Shown: positions 1 to 9,189, counted from the stretch's first letter. The stretch: DNA of 64,000 nt from Paraburkholderia bannensis (GCF_014200455.1 NZ_JACHBW010000003.1:310001-374000); one strand, 5' to 3'. A program made the numbers and translations. The notes: generated from the sequence alone by a model not told the origin.

Positions 1-632
1 CGAACACGCTAGGCTTTGTCGCTTCCGTGCCGATTCCCGAGGTCGTGCGCAACATCAATGCATACACGCTGGGCGCGCGCTCGGTGAATCCCAAGGTTCA
101 CACCAAGGTTATCTGGATCAACAGCTGGTTCGATCCGGGCAAGGAAAAGCAGGCCGCCGAAACGCTGATCGGGCAGGGCGCGGACGTGCTGCTGCAGAAC
201 ACCGATTCGAGCGCCACGCTCGCGACCGCCGAAGAGAAACACGTGCATGCGTTCGGCTGGGATTCGAACATGAAGAAGTTCGGCCCGGACGCGCACCTGG
301 GTTCGGTTGAAGCGAACTGGGGCGTCTATTACACGGCCGCGATCCAGCAGGTGCTCGACGGCAAGTGGAAAAACGATCCGGTCTGGTGGGGCATTGCGCA
401 AAAGGCCGTCGATCTTGGCGATGTGAATACCGCCGCGCTGTCCGCCGATGCGCAAAAGGCCGTGGCCGCAAAGCGCGAAGCCATCGCAGTCGGCAAGTGG
501 GACGTGTTCACAGGCCCGATCAAGGATCAGACGGGCGCAGTCAAGATTCCGGCCGGCAAGACGCTGAGCGACGCCGAACTGCAGCGCCTGAACTGGTACG
601 TCGAAGGCGTGGACGGCTCGCTGCCGAAGTAA
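1..632 (+). CDS. BMP-family ABC transporter substrate-binding protein (3' part)
   Basis: The reading frame is open from the first bases of the window, so the start and signal peptide lie upstream. The visible 209 or so residues match the C-terminal half of the BMP/Med (PnrA-like) family of periplasmic binding proteins, which deliver nucleosides, purines or similar solutes to ABC importers. Supporting stretches are the ADVLLQNTDSSA segment of the second lobe, the HAFGWDSNMKKFGPDAHLGS hinge segment and the WWGIAQKAVDLGDVN tail. The family is clear; the substrate is not visible here. A hairpin terminator follows 34 bases after the stop, so this is the last gene of its unit or is transcribed alone. 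Confidence 0.85.
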   Translation, partial: NTLGFVASVPIPEVVRNINAYTLGARSVNPKVHTKVIWINSWFDPGKEKQAAETLIGQGADVLLQNTDSSATLATAEEKHVHAFGWDSNMKKFGPDAHLGSVEANWGVYYTAAIQQVLDGKWKNDPVWWGIAQKAVDLGDVNTAALSADAQKAVAAKREAIAVGKWDVFTGPIKDQTGAVKIPAGKTLSDAELQRLNWYVEGVDGSLPK

Positions 633-665
633 GCGGGGGTTTCGCAACATCAACGCAGCGCCGCG

Positions 666-704
666 CGGCTGCGCGATGCCTCTCTGGCGCGCGCAGCCGT
701 TTTT
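666..704 (+). terminator. Rho-independent terminator after the BMP gene
   Basis: A perfect 10-bp stem (CGGCTGCGCG, 666-675, with CGCGCAGCCG, 690-699) is followed by a run of five T. It lies between the BMP gene and the convergent dodecin gene and suits termination of the BMP gene. Confidence 0.8.
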
Positions 705-716
705 ACTCGTCGCAAC

Positions 717-926
717 TTATTCGTCGATCCGCAAGCCGACCTTGATCGTTACCTGCCAGTGCATGACCTTGTCGTCTTCGATCAGGCCGCGTGTCTCGGT
801 GACTTCGAACCAATGCAGATGACGCAGCGTTTTCGACGCGCGCGCGATGGCGCAACGGATCGCTTCGTCGCTTGAAACCGTCGATGAACCCGTGAGTTCG
901 ATTTGTTTGTAGACGTGGTCGCTCAT
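717..926 (-). CDS. Dodecin family flavin-binding protein
   Basis: The 69-residue protein starting [15 protein letters not shown] matches dodecins, small proteins that form hollow dodecamers binding flavin dimers and buffer or store riboflavin and FMN. The internal W-F-E-V-T-E-T-R-G segment and the C-terminal W-Q-V-T-I-K-V-G strand are the family pattern. An upstream in-frame start exists, but the ATG at 926 has a strong Shine-Dalgarno (GGAGGAGAC) at the right distance and gives the usual length of about 70 residues. It is transcribed alone, convergent with the BMP gene. Confidence 0.9.
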   Translation of the reverse strand: MSDHVYKQIELTGSSTVSSDEAIRCAIARASKTLRHLHWFEVTETRGLIEDDKVMHWQVTIKVGLRIDE

Positions 927-1163
927 GACAAAAGTCTCCTCCAAGGGGGGCGGGGCGCGCAGGACGTTCCAGAGGCACGTCAAACGAGTATAGGTAACAA
1001 GTTGCCGTGCGCCAGCGCGCGTGTGGGTGAGCTGCGCGGAGGGCGTCGGCGGGTATCATGGCGCCTCGTGCAAACGGTCCATCGCAAACCGCATTGCACG
1101 TGCCTGCAAGCGGGGCGCGCAGCGGACGATGCCGTCGAAGACATGAAGCAGGAGACAAAGACA

Positions 1164-2063
1164 ATGCAGAAGCAGGAACTGGGATTTTGCGGGCCGGGTT
1201 TGATGGGCGCGCCGATGATTCGCCATTTGCTCGGCGCTGGTCACGCCGTCCACGTGTGGAATCGCTCGCGTGCGAAGGCCGATGCGCTGGTGTCCGACGG
1301 CGCGCAGGTGGTGGATGCGCCGGCAGCGCTGGCGCAGCGCGCCGATGTGGTGCTGCTGTGCGTCGCCGACGGCGCGGCCGTCGAGCAGACTGTGTTCGGC
1401 GAGCACGGCTTGCTAAGCGGCACGGGCACGGGCACGGGCATCAGGCGCGTGCGCCGCATCGTCGATCATTCGAGCATTGCGCCGGAACTCACACGCGAGC
1501 TGGCCGCGCGCGCGGCCGCGCTGGGCGTCGGATGGGTCGACGCGCCGGTGTCGGGCGGCGTGGCCGGGGCGCAGGCGGGCACGCTTGCGGTCATGGCGGG
1601 CGGCGAGGCCGAAGACGTGGCGGCCGTCGCGCCGATCCTCGCGGCATATTCGGCGCGCGTCACCCACATGGGCGCGGCGGGCGCGGGCCAGACCACCAAG
1701 CTCTGCAATCAGGCCATCGTTACGGCGACGGTCGCCGCCATTGCCGAGGCGGTGGGTCTCGCGCGCCGCAGCGGCATCGACGCCGCGAAGCTGCCTGAAG
1801 CGCTCGCGGGCGGCTGGGCCGATTCGACGCTCCTGCGCACCTTCGTGCCGCGCATGACGCAGGCAGGCCTCGCACCGATCGGCGCGCTGAAAACGTTCCA
1901 GAAGGACGTCGATACGGTGGCTGCCGCCGCGCAGCAGACCGGCACGCCGATGCCCGTGGCGGGGACGGTCCAGCAGATCCTGCGGCTGGGCGCGGCGATG
2001 GGGCTCGATCAGGCCGACCTGTCCGGTTTCGTCGACGTGCTGCAAACGCCGCGACAGGGCTGA
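1164..2063 (+). CDS. NAD(P)-dependent 3-hydroxyisobutyrate dehydrogenase family oxidoreductase
   Basis: A 299-residue beta-hydroxyacid dehydrogenase (3-hydroxyisobutyrate or tartronate-semialdehyde reductase type). The N-terminal Rossmann fold has the nucleotide motif GFCGPGLMGAPM (about residues 7-18). The substrate loop DAPVSGGVAGAQAGTLAVMAGG and the catalytic-lysine helix GAGQTTKLCNQ follow in the expected order. The exact hydroxyacid cannot be read from the sequence. The start at 1164 was chosen over a much longer frame because it has a GGAG site 10 bases upstream and begins just before the Rossmann motif. A GGCACG micro-repeat (1419-1440) encodes a GTGTGTG insert in a surface loop. Confidence 0.85.
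   Translation: MQKQELGFCGPGLMGAPMIRHLLGAGHAVHVWNRSRAKADALVSDGAQVVDAPAALAQRADVVLLCVADGAAVEQTVFGEHGLLSGTGTGTGIRRVRRIVDHSSIAPELTRELAARAAALGVGWVDAPVSGGVAGAQAGTLAVMAGGEAEDVAAVAPILAAYSARVTHMGAAGAGQTTKLCNQAIVTATVAAIAEAVGLARRSGIDAAKLPEALAGGWADSTLLRTFVPRMTQAGLAPIGALKTFQKDVDTVAAAAQQTGTPMPVAGTVQQILRLGAAMGLDQADLSGFVDVLQTPRQG
1419..1440 (+). repeat. 6-bp tandem repeat inside the dehydrogenase gene
   Basis: GGCACG is repeated three times, followed by a partial fourth copy. The unit is a multiple of three and encodes alternating Gly-Thr, so changes in copy number would alter the loop without breaking the frame. Confidence 0.8.
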
Positions 2064-2210
2064 GGTGGTACGCCTGCACGAATCTGCCACGAATTTCCGG
2101 TAACTTCGACGGCGCGCGCCTGGCATGCCTTCACTCTGGCAGACGCGCGCGAACTGGCATAACCTGCTAAAATTACAGGTTTTTCGTCGATCTACTTACC
2201 GGGACGCGCT

Positions 2211-3803
2211 GTGCTCTCTACCGCCAACATCACCATGCAATTCGGGCCGAAGCCCTTGTTCGAGAATATCTCGGTCAAATTCGGCGAAGGCAACCGCTAT
2301 GGCCTGATCGGCGCGAACGGTTGCGGCAAGTCCACGTTCATGAAGATCCTGGGCGGCGACCTTGAGCAAAGCTCGGGCAACGTCATCCTCGAACCGAACG
2401 TGCGCCTGGGCAAGCTGCGCCAGGATCAGTTCGCCTATGAAGACGTGCGCGTGCTCGACGTCGTCATGATGGGCCACACCGAAATGTGGGCCGCCATGAG
2501 CGAGCGCGACGCGATCTACGCGAACCCCGAAGCCACCGACGACGACTACATGCACGCCGCCGAACTCGAAGCCAAGTTCGCCGAGTACGACGGCTATACG
2601 GCTGAAGCGCGCGCGGGCGAACTGCTGCTCGGCATCGGCATCGGCACGGAATTCCACAATGGCCCGATGAGCGGCGTGGCGCCGGGCTGGAAGCTGCGCG
2701 TGCTGCTGGCGCAGGCGCTGTTCTCGAAGCCGGACGTGCTCCTGCTCGACGAACCGACCAACAACCTCGACATCAACTCGATCCGTTGGCTGGAAGATGT
2801 TCTGAACGAGTACAACTCGACCATGATCATCATTTCCCACGATCGACACTTCCTGAACCAGGTCTGCACGCACATGGCGGACATGGACTACGGCACGCTG
2901 AAGGTCTGGCCGGGCAACTACGACGACTACATGCTGGCGTCGACGCAGGCGCGCGAGCGTCAGCAGGCCGCCAACCAGAAGGCGAAGGAGCGCGTGGCCG
3001 ATCTGCAGGACTTCGTGCGCCGCTTCTCGGCGAACAAGTCGAAGGCGCGTCAGGCGACCAGCCGTCTGAAGATGATCGACAAGATCAAGATCGAGGACTT
3101 CAAGCCCTCGTCGCGTCAGAACCCGTTTATCCGCTTCGAATTCGAGAAGAAACTGCACAACATCGTCGTGGTCGCGGAAGAGATCACGAAGACGTACGAG
3201 CGCCGCATCTTCAACAAATTCTCCATCAGCGTGCAGCCGGGCGAGCGCATCGCCATCATCGGCGAGAACGGCGCGGGCAAGACCACGCTGCTGCGTTCGC
3301 TGCTGGGCAATGTCGCTGTCGATAGCGGCACGGTGAAGTGGGCGGAAAACGCCAGCATCGGCTACATGCCGCAGGATACGTACGAAGAATTCCCCGCCGA
3401 CGTCACGCTGATGGAGTGGATCGACCAGTACCGCCAGGAAGGCGACGACGAGCAATCCGTGCGCGGCACACTGGGCCGTCTGCTGTTCAATGCGGACGAT
3501 ATCCGCAAGTCGGTCAAGGTGCTCTCGGGTGGCGAGAAGGGCCGCATGATCTGGGGCAAGCTGATGCTGGGCCGCCACAACGTGCTGATGATGGACGAGC
3601 CGACCAACCACATGGACATGGAATCGATCGAGTCGCTGCAGATCGCGCTTGAGAAGTTCGAAGGCACGCTGATTTTCGTCTCGCACGACCGTGAATTCGT
3701 GAACGGTCTGGCCAATCGCATCATCGAAGTGAAAACCGATGGCACGATCAACGACTACAGCGGCAACTATGAGGACTTCCTGGCGAGCCAGGGCTTGCAT
3801 TGA
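2211..3803 (+). CDS. ybiT: ABC-F family ATPase YbiT
   Basis: A 530-residue soluble protein with two ABC cassettes and no membrane segments, so an ABC-F ribosome-associated factor rather than a transporter. The first Walker A is GANGCGKST (34-42) and the first Walker B is [12 protein letters not shown] (D180, E181). The first signature is degenerate ([16 protein letters not shown]), as in E. coli YbiT. The second cassette has [18 protein letters not shown] and [10 protein letters not shown]. The linker between cassettes is rich in K, R and Q, as in the family's P-site interaction motif. The start codon is GTG. Similarity to E. coli YbiT extends over the full length, so the name is secure; its precise translational role is less well known. 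Confidence 0.93.
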   Translation: MLSTANITMQFGPKPLFENISVKFGEGNRYGLIGANGCGKSTFMKILGGDLEQSSGNVILEPNVRLGKLRQDQFAYEDVRVLDVVMMGHTEMWAAMSERDAIYANPEATDDDYMHAAELEAKFAEYDGYTAEARAGELLLGIGIGTEFHNGPMSGVAPGWKLRVLLAQALFSKPDVLLLDEPTNNLDINSIRWLEDVLNEYNSTMIIISHDRHFLNQVCTHMADMDYGTLKVWPGNYDDYMLASTQARERQQAANQKAKERVADLQDFVRRFSANKSKARQATSRLKMIDKIKIEDFKPSSRQNPFIRFEFEKKLHNIVVVAEEITKTYERRIFNKFSISVQPGERIAIIGENGAGKTTLLRSLLGNVAVDSGTVKWAENASIGYMPQDTYEEFPADVTLMEWIDQYRQEGDDEQSVRGTLGRLLFNADDIRKSVKVLSGGEKGRMIWGKLMLGRHNVLMMDEPTNHMDMESIESLQIALEKFEGTLIFVSHDREFVNGLANRIIEVKTDGTINDYSGNYEDFLASQGLH

Positions 3804-3850
3804 GATCCGGCTGCTGAAACCGCTGCTGAAACCAATGGCAGCTTGAAATG

Positions 3851-3888
3851 AAAACGGGCGACGCGTGATGCGTCGCCCGTTTTGTTTG
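3851..3888 (+). terminator. Strong intrinsic terminator after ybiT
   Basis: A perfect 14-bp stem (AAAACGGGCGACGC, 3851-3864, and its complement, 3870-3883) with a 5-base loop ends in TTTTGTTTG. With A-rich and T-rich ends it could act in both directions, but it ideally serves ybiT. Confidence 0.9.
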
Positions 3889-3932
3889 GGGGGATCGTCA
3901 CGCAGCGGGACCTTATGCAGTCCACGCTTGCG

Positions 3933-4733
3933 TCATTTGCGCGATTGCCACTGAATGAGGGCGAAGCCGATACACAGCATGACACCTCCGGTGATGGAGA
4001 AACCCAAGGTGTTTTCGTGAAAGAAATGCAGTGACTGGCAGATAGCGCATGTCGTCTGCACAACGTAATCGCAGACGAAGCCGACCGCTGTGACAGCGGT
4101 TATGAACAAATACGTTACCCAAAAAATCCAGCGGTCGCCTTTCTTCTTTGGGCCGCCATTGCGCCAGACTCTGACGCATGAAAAATAGGCGGCGCCGATA
4201 ACATAGCCATAGATGAGTGCGATATAGGCAAGCGTCAGCAGCATGCCCAGAATATATTGCACTGTCACCACACCGCGCCCAACGTCGAAGCAGAAGGCAG
4301 CGACGACCGTGATGATCATGTATTTCGTCGCGATGAAAAGGGGTTTAAACACCATCCATTCGACAAAGCGCGTTGCGTTGCTGTGGTCTTTCGAGCGTTT
4401 ATTCAGAATCGCTGTGATGGGCAGGGTGGCCAAAATTGCGAACAATGAGTACGTGAGGATAAGCAACGACGTACTCGGCGCGTACTTTTCGTTTATGGAA
4501 TCGGAAATCCACTGATGCCATTTTGAGTTGCCGGCATGCGTAAGGATGCCAAGAAGTAAAGACGGGACGGCCAACGGCAAGGCTTCGCTTGCCCAACCGC
4601 GAACTACGAAACCAATCCTGATTTTCCCGTCTTCGTCAAAAACTGAGTCTGCTTTGTCTTCGTCGATTGCTGAGCGCGCTTCGTGATTTATTCTCACCTC
4701 TTCCATATTTTCCCCTGTATCAGTTTTCTGCAT
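3933..4733 (-). CDS. Hypothetical multi-pass membrane protein, low GC
   Basis: I do not recognise this 266-residue protein. It has an acidic soluble N-terminus of about 45 residues, then roughly six hydrophobic segments (for example around LPLAVPSLLLGILTHA, LLILTYSLFAILATLPITAI, MIITVVAAFCFDV, ILGMLLTLAYIALIYGYVIGA, WVTYLFITAVTAVGFVCDYV and the final LGFSITGGVMLCIGFALI). Base composition is near 50% GC with A/T-ending codons, clearly unlike the flanking genes, which suggests recent transfer. Two in-frame starts each have a Shine-Dalgarno: ATG at 4733 (AGGAG, four bases away) and ATG at 4706 (AGGGGA, six bases away). The second would remove nine residues. Confidence 0.75.
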   Translation of the reverse strand: MQKTDTGENMEEVRINHEARSAIDEDKADSVFDEDGKIRIGFVVRGWASEALPLAVPSLLLGILTHAGNSKWHQWISDSINEKYAPSTSLLILTYSLFAILATLPITAILNKRSKDHSNATRFVEWMVFKPLFIATKYMIITVVAAFCFDVGRGVVTVQYILGMLLTLAYIALIYGYVIGAAYFSCVRVWRNGGPKKKGDRWIFWVTYLFITAVTAVGFVCDYVVQTTCAICQSLHFFHENTLGFSITGGVMLCIGFALIQWQSRK

Positions 4734-4884
4734 TAATCTCCTGATAATAGCCGCGATATATGACGGGACGCCACGGGAGAAGTTGGCGAAACCGCATGCA
4801 GAGCCCGGCTGGCCTTTCCGTATGCGTCAAGCAAGCTAGAATGCAGGACACTGCCAAACACACATGGAGACAGGAGCACCGCGC

Positions 4885-6318
4885 ATGAAACAGTTCGACC
4901 AGCTCTACATCAACGGCCAGTGGGTCGCGCCGCAAGGCAAAGGTACGATCGACGTGATCGACTCGGGCACCGAGGCCATCATGGGCCGCATCCCTGAAGG
5001 CGTCGATGCCGATGCCGAAGCCGCCATCGCCGCCGCGCGCGCCGCCTTCGACGCCTGGTCCACCACTCCCGCCGCCGAACGCGGCGCGTATCTGCAAAAG
5101 ATCGCCGACAAGCTCAAGGCCCGCACCGACGAACTCGCGCAATTGATCGCGGGTGAAGTGGGCATGCCGCTCAAGCTCGCGCGCGCGATCCAGGTGGGCG
5201 GCCCGGTCTACAACTGGGCCGCGTACGCGAAGCTCGCGAACGAATTCCAGTACGAGGAGCGCGTCGGCAATTCGCTCGTCGTGCGCGAACCAGTGGGCGT
5301 CGTGGCCGCGATCACGCCGTGGAACTATCCGCTCAACCAGATCACGCTCAAGGTCGCTGCTGCGCTGGCCGCGGGCTGCACGGTGGTGCTCAAGCCGTCC
5401 GAGATCGCGCCGCTCAACGCCTTCGTACTGGCCGAAGCGATCCACGAAGCGGGCCTGCCCGCAGGCGTGTTCAATCTCGTGAGCGGCTACGGCCCGGTCG
5501 TCGGCGAATTGATGGCGCGCCATCCCGAAGTCGATATGGTCTCGTTTACGGGCTCGACGCGCGCGGGCAAGCGCGTTTCGGAAGTGGCGTCGGCTAGCGT
5601 CAAGCGCGTGTCGCTGGAACTGGGCGGTAAATCGGCCTCGGTCGTGCTCGACGACGCGGATTTCGCCGCTGCAGTGAAGGGCACCGTGGGCGCCTGCTTC
5701 CTGAACTCGGGGCAAACCTGCTCGGCGCATACGCGCATGATCGTACCGGAATCGCGCTACGAGGAAGCGCGCGAACTGGCGAAGGCCGCGGCCGAAGCCT
5801 ACACGGTCGCTGATCCGCGCGACGAAAAGGCGAAGCTCGGCCCGCTCGCCTCGAAGGCGCAGCAGGAGCGTGTTCGGCACTACATCGAGCGTGGCATTGC
5901 CGATGGCGCGGAACTCGTCACGGGCGGCGCAGGCATGCCCGAAGGGCTGACCAGGGGCTTCTTCGTGAAGCCGACCGTGTTTGGCCGCGTGCCGCGCGAC
6001 GCGGCCATCGCCCAGGAGGAAATCTTCGGCCCGGTGCTCACGATCCTCACGGCAAAGGACGAGGACGACGCCGTGGCGATCGCCAACGATTCGCTCTATG
6101 GTCTGGGCGGCGCAGTCTGGGCCGGCAGCGACGAGCGCGCCATGCGCGTGGCGCGGCGCATCCGCACGGGCCAGATCGACATCAACGGCGGCGCATGGAA
6201 CATGGCCGCGCCGTTCGGCGGCTACAAGCAGTCGGGCCACGGCCGTGAAAACGGCGTTTATGGGCTTGAGGAATACCTCGAATACAAGTCGATGCAGTTC
6301 AAGGTGCCGAAAGCCTGA
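4885..6318 (+). CDS. NAD(P)-dependent aldehyde dehydrogenase
   Basis: A 477-residue member of the aldehyde dehydrogenase superfamily, oxidising an aldehyde to the acid with NAD(P). All catalytic landmarks are visible: the PWNYP motif with N147, K170 in VVLKPSE, the general base E245 in LELGGKS, and the nucleophile C279 in NSGQTCSA. The EEIFGPVL motif and the C-terminal [13 protein letters not shown] segment are also present. The substrate cannot be assigned. An in-frame ATG seven codons upstream exists, but the start at 4885 has AGGAG nine bases upstream and fits family alignments. It is transcribed alone, with a terminator about 70 bases after the stop. Confidence 0.93.
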   Translation: MKQFDQLYINGQWVAPQGKGTIDVIDSGTEAIMGRIPEGVDADAEAAIAAARAAFDAWSTTPAAERGAYLQKIADKLKARTDELAQLIAGEVGMPLKLARAIQVGGPVYNWAAYAKLANEFQYEERVGNSLVVREPVGVVAAITPWNYPLNQITLKVAAALAAGCTVVLKPSEIAPLNAFVLAEAIHEAGLPAGVFNLVSGYGPVVGELMARHPEVDMVSFTGSTRAGKRVSEVASASVKRVSLELGGKSASVVLDDADFAAAVKGTVGACFLNSGQTCSAHTRMIVPESRYEEARELAKAAAEAYTVADPRDEKAKLGPLASKAQQERVRHYIERGIADGAELVTGGAGMPEGLTRGFFVKPTVFGRVPRDAAIAQEEIFGPVLTILTAKDEDDAVAIANDSLYGLGGAVWAGSDERAMRVARRIRTGQIDINGGAWNMAAPFGGYKQSGHGRENGVYGLEEYLEYKSMQFKVPKA

Positions 6319-6390
6319 GCGGGTCACCGAGATCGTCAAACTGTCGCGCCTGGCAAATGTCCCGGTGCGACATATTGATGTAAGTCATTG

Positions 6391-6420
6391 ATGCGGGAGT
6401 CACTTGTGGCTCCCGCATTT
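6391..6420 (+). terminator. Terminator after the aldehyde dehydrogenase gene
   Basis: ATGCGGGAGTCAC pairs with GTGGCTCCCGCAT through 13 positions including one T-G wobble, followed by TTTGCATTTG. It separates the dehydrogenase from the next promoter region. Confidence 0.7.
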
Positions 6421-6424
6421 GCAT

Positions 6425-6438
6425 TTGATTTTCATCAA
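6425..6438. promoter_or_regulatory. FNR/ANR-type box upstream of the flavoenzyme gene
   Basis: TTGATTTTCATCAA is a perfect match to the FNR/ANR consensus TTGAT-N4-ATCAA. Its centre lies about 70 bases before the start codon at 6502. A class II promoter would start near 6473, and an A/T-rich CATTAG lies near the expected -10 position. This suggests activation at low oxygen by an FNR-family protein. Confidence 0.65.
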
Positions 6439-6501
6439 TGCCGAGATTGGGGTGCGCGCGACCATTAGTGTTTTGTCATCGACAACGCTAAGCAGGTCAT
6501 C

Positions 6502-7692
6502 ATGTTTCCTGATCATTCATTTGCGCCGCTCCAACTTCGTGGCCGTCAGCTGCTGCCCATCGTGCAAGGCGGCATGGGCGTCGGCATTTCCGCGCACCGG
6601 CTTGCGGGCAGCGTTGCGCGCGAGGGTGCGGTCGGCACCATCGCCAGCATCGACCTGCGCCATCACCACGCCGATCTCATCGAGCAATGCCGCGCCGATC
6701 CGCGCCATGAAACGCTCGCTCACGCCAATCTCGTCGCGCTGGGCCGCGAGATTGAAGCCGCGCGCAGGCTGGCCGCGGGCAACGGCATGATCGCCGTGAA
6801 CGTCATGAAGGCCGTCAACGCGCATGCCGATTACGTGCGCACAGCCTGCGAGCATGGCGCGGATGCCATCGTCATGGGGGCGGGATTGCCGCTCGATCTG
6901 CCCGACCTCACCGCAGGCGTGGATATCGCGTTGATCCCGATCCTTTCCGACGCGCGCGGCGTGTCGCTCATCCTCAAGAAGTGGATGAAGAAGGGCCGTC
7001 TGCCCGATGCCGTGGTGATCGAGCATCCGGCGCATGCGGGAGGCCATCTCGGCGTGACCGATCTCGCCGATATGAGCAACGAGCGCTTCGGCTTCGAGCG
7101 CATTTTCGAGGAGTTGGACGGCGTGTACGCCACGCTCGGCATCACGCGCGCCGACGTGCCGCTGATCGTGGGCGGCGGCATCAACAGTCATGAAGCCGTG
7201 CGTCACTGGCTGCAGGCCGGCGCAAACGGCGTCCAGGTGGGCACGCCGTTCGCGGTGACGGAAGAGGGCGATGCGCATCCCAACTTCAAGCGGGTGCTTG
7301 TCGACGCGAAGCCTGAAGACATTGTTGAATTCGTGAGCGTGACGGGCTTGCCCGCGCGTGCCGTGAGAACGCCGTGGCTCGATCGTTACCTGCGCAACGA
7401 ATCGCGTATCCGCACGAAGATTGGTCAGGTCAAGAACGCCTGCCCGACGGGACTCGAATGTCTTTCCGTATGCGGTCTGCGCGACGGCATCGAAAAGTTC
7501 GGGCATTTCTGCATCGACACCCGTCTTGCCGCTGCCTTGCGCGGCGAAGTGTCGAACGGGCTCTTTTTCCGCGGCCGTGAAGCGTTGCCTTTTGGCAACG
7601 CCATCCGCCCGGTGAGGGACCTTTTGGAGCTGCTTTTGACGGGTTCTGCGCGACCTGCGGTCGCACATCGCGCGGCGTTTGCGCTCAACTGA
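6502..7692 (+). CDS. NAD(P)H-dependent flavin oxidoreductase / nitronate monooxygenase family
   Basis: A 396-residue TIM-barrel flavoprotein of the 2-nitropropane dioxygenase (nitronate monooxygenase) family. Visible features are the N-terminal PIVQGGMGVGISAHRLAG FMN-binding segment, the EHPAHAGGHLG segment (equivalent to the GxEAGGH region with the active-site His), the IVGGGI phosphate-binding strand and the ANGVQVGTPF segment. The tail of about 100 residues contains four cysteines (ACPTGLECLSVCG and HFC), more than in short nitronate monooxygenases. The enzyme may oxidise alkyl nitronates or act as another FMN reductase. A perfect FNR-type box lies upstream, and its stop codon overlaps a second such box serving ompW. 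Confidence 0.83.
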   Translation: MFPDHSFAPLQLRGRQLLPIVQGGMGVGISAHRLAGSVAREGAVGTIASIDLRHHHADLIEQCRADPRHETLAHANLVALGREIEAARRLAAGNGMIAVNVMKAVNAHADYVRTACEHGADAIVMGAGLPLDLPDLTAGVDIALIPILSDARGVSLILKKWMKKGRLPDAVVIEHPAHAGGHLGVTDLADMSNERFGFERIFEELDGVYATLGITRADVPLIVGGGINSHEAVRHWLQAGANGVQVGTPFAVTEEGDAHPNFKRVLVDAKPEDIVEFVSVTGLPARAVRTPWLDRYLRNESRIRTKIGQVKNACPTGLECLSVCGLRDGIEKFGHFCIDTRLAAALRGEVSNGLFFRGREALPFGNAIRPVRDLLELLLTGSARPAVAHRAAFALN

Positions 7693-7702
7693 TTCGAATC
7701 AA
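7689..7702. promoter_or_regulatory. FNR/ANR-type box upstream of ompW
   Basis: CTGATTCGAATCAA matches nine of ten fixed positions of TTGAT-N4-ATCAA and contains the perfect 12-bp palindrome TGATTCGAATCA. It overlaps the stop codon of the flavoenzyme gene. A -10-like GAAAAT lies at 7725-7730, at the right distance for a site centred near -41.5. FNR control of ompW is established in enteric bacteria. Confidence 0.6.
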
Positions 7703-7775
7703 AAAAGTGATAGCCCTTGCCCTGGAAAATTCTCAGGTCTTGCGAATCACCGCGGGAACAACAGGGGCAATCACC

Positions 7776-8417
7776 ATGAAAATCCAGATCAAGACCATCG
7801 CGGCCGCGGCCGTACTCGCAATTGGCGCGGCCTTCGCCGCTTCGGCCGCGCAAGCCGCCACGCCCGACACGGGGATCTATGCAGGCGACTGGCTCGTGCG
7901 CCTGCGCGCGATCAGCATCATGCCGCAGGTGGGCACCAGCGGCGCGCTCACCACGCTCAAGGCCGACGTCAATAACGCCATCGTGCCCGAGCTGGACTTC
8001 ACCTACATGGTGACGAACAACATCGGCGCCGAGCTGATTCTGGGCACTTCGCGCCATCAGGTCACGTCGAGCCTTGGCGCGCTGGGCGGCGTTGGCGTGC
8101 TGCCGCCTACGCTGCTGCTGCAGTACCACTTCAACAACGCCGGCGTGTTCCGTCCGTACGTGGGCGCGGGCATCAACTACACGCTGTTCTACAACAACGG
8201 TCTGCATGCGGGCGGCCAGCCGATTTCGGTCGACAACCATAGTTTCGGGCCGGCGTTGCAATTCGGCGTCGATTACCAGGTGGCGAAGAATGTATTCGTG
8301 AACGCGGACATCAAGAAAATCTGGATGCGCACGGGCGCGTCGCTCAACGGATCGTCGCTGGGCACGCTCTATATCGACCCGATCATCGTGGGTGTTGGCG
8401 TCGGCATGAAGTTCTGA
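7776..8417 (+). CDS. ompW: OmpW family outer membrane protein
   Basis: A 213-residue protein with a clear signal peptide (MKIQIKTIAAAAVLAIGAAF, cleavage after AQA near residue 27) and the alternating hydrophobic strands of the 8-stranded OmpW barrel. Diagnostic pieces are the GDWLVRLRAISIMPQ first strand, PPTLLLQYHF, FRPYVGAGINYTLFY, and a C-terminus ending in phenylalanine (VGVGMKF). OmpW forms a narrow hydrophobic channel linked to adaptation to oxygen and stress. The start at 7776 was chosen over an earlier in-frame one because it begins the signal peptide and follows CAGGGG. A terminator lies 40 bases after the stop. Confidence 0.92.
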   Translation: MKIQIKTIAAAAVLAIGAAFAASAAQAATPDTGIYAGDWLVRLRAISIMPQVGTSGALTTLKADVNNAIVPELDFTYMVTNNIGAELILGTSRHQVTSSLGALGGVGVLPPTLLLQYHFNNAGVFRPYVGAGINYTLFYNNGLHAGGQPISVDNHSFGPALQFGVDYQVAKNVFVNADIKKIWMRTGASLNGSSLGTLYIDPIIVGVGVGMKF

Positions 8418-8457
8418 GCGCCGCGTGCGTCAGAGAACCTCAGTAGAAGCAAAATCG

Positions 8458-8485
8458 AACGCCGGCAAAGTCCGGCGTTTTTTTT
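8458..8485. terminator. Bidirectional terminator between ompW and the DUF1289 gene
   Basis: AACGCCGG (8458-8465) and CCGGCGTT (8472-8479) form a perfect 8-bp stem followed by eight T on the plus strand. On the minus strand the stem is followed by TTCGATTTTGC, so it can serve both convergent genes. Confidence 0.85.
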
Positions 8486-8496
8486 GGCCTGAAGTG

Positions 8497-8700
8497 TCAG
8501 GCGTTTTTCGGCTGAAAGCGCATGGCGGTGCCTTCGCGCTCGATGCGGGTCCAGATGGCGCGCTTTTCCTCGTCGCTCAGGAACACCCAGTTGGAGACTT
8601 CGATCGCGGTGCGGCCGCAGCCTTTGCAGATGTCGTCGAAAAGCGTGGAGCACACGCCGATGCAGGGGCTGTCGGGAAGGTCGTGGAGATTGGAGGCCAT
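8497..8700 (-). CDS. DUF1289 small cysteine-containing protein
   Basis: A 67-residue protein with the DUF1289 pattern SPCIGVCSTLFDDICKGCGRTAIEV: paired cysteines suggesting a metal-binding knuckle, then a short helix with W and E residues. Function is not established; some family members are annotated as Fe-S related on the basis of the cysteines. It converges with ompW and shares its terminator. No strong ribosome-binding site is visible before the ATG. Confidence 0.85.
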   Translation of the reverse strand: MASNLHDLPDSPCIGVCSTLFDDICKGCGRTAIEVSNWVFLSDEEKRAIWTRIEREGTAMRFQPKNA

Positions 8701-9189
8701 CGATATATCTTGGGGCGGGATGGCCGGGGCGAAAATGGCGCGCCGGCCGTGCGGAAAACCCCGCTATGTTAACCGATTCGCGGACGGCGGCTTTTGTTGC
8801 CCATCCAGTTGGAATGGCAAGGATTTTCTTACCAGCGGGAAGGGTGACTGCCGGCCCTGCCGCAGCCTGCACCGCGCGGCCTCCGATGCGATCCGGATCA
8901 GCCATGCGCGGGGGCGGGCAGCCAGCGTCGCGCGAATGTCGCACGGACGGTTTTTTTTGTGGACAGGGACGCTCAAACGGCTAAAATTGCGCGCGATTTA
9001 ACCGCCTGCCACCCGCCTGCGAGTCGGCAGCGCGGGGCCTGTTCCGTTTGCGCGACATGCTGGTGTTCTTTTTTGTCGCCTGGCGCGATTGATGGTAGGT
9101 TCGGTAAATTCTGGGGGCCGCCTCGGGCGGCGCACATGCCGCCTGGATGGCGGTACGCGGCAAACAAAGATCTAAGAACGGTGAACGGG
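8701..9189. other. Gene-free stretch before potF
   Basis: No convincing gene; the long frames here lack family features or run into potF. It holds a sigma70-like promoter candidate (8960-8987) and T-rich tracts. Confidence 0.5.
8960..8987 (+). promoter_or_regulatory. Sigma70-like promoter candidate for potF
   Basis: TGGACA (8960-8965) and TAAAAT (8982-8987) are separated by 16 bases; each matches five of six consensus positions. The start would lie about 195 bases before the potF ATG, leaving a long leader. Confidence 0.45.

Noticed and set aside
6391..6438. Reading the hairpin plus T-rich region before the flavoenzyme gene as a riboswitch
   Set aside because: It is fully explained by a terminator for the upstream gene followed by an FNR-type box.
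8369..8944. 191-codon frame on the minus strand around the DUF1289 gene
   Set aside because: It overlaps both the DUF1289 gene and the ompW terminator, and has no recognisable domain.
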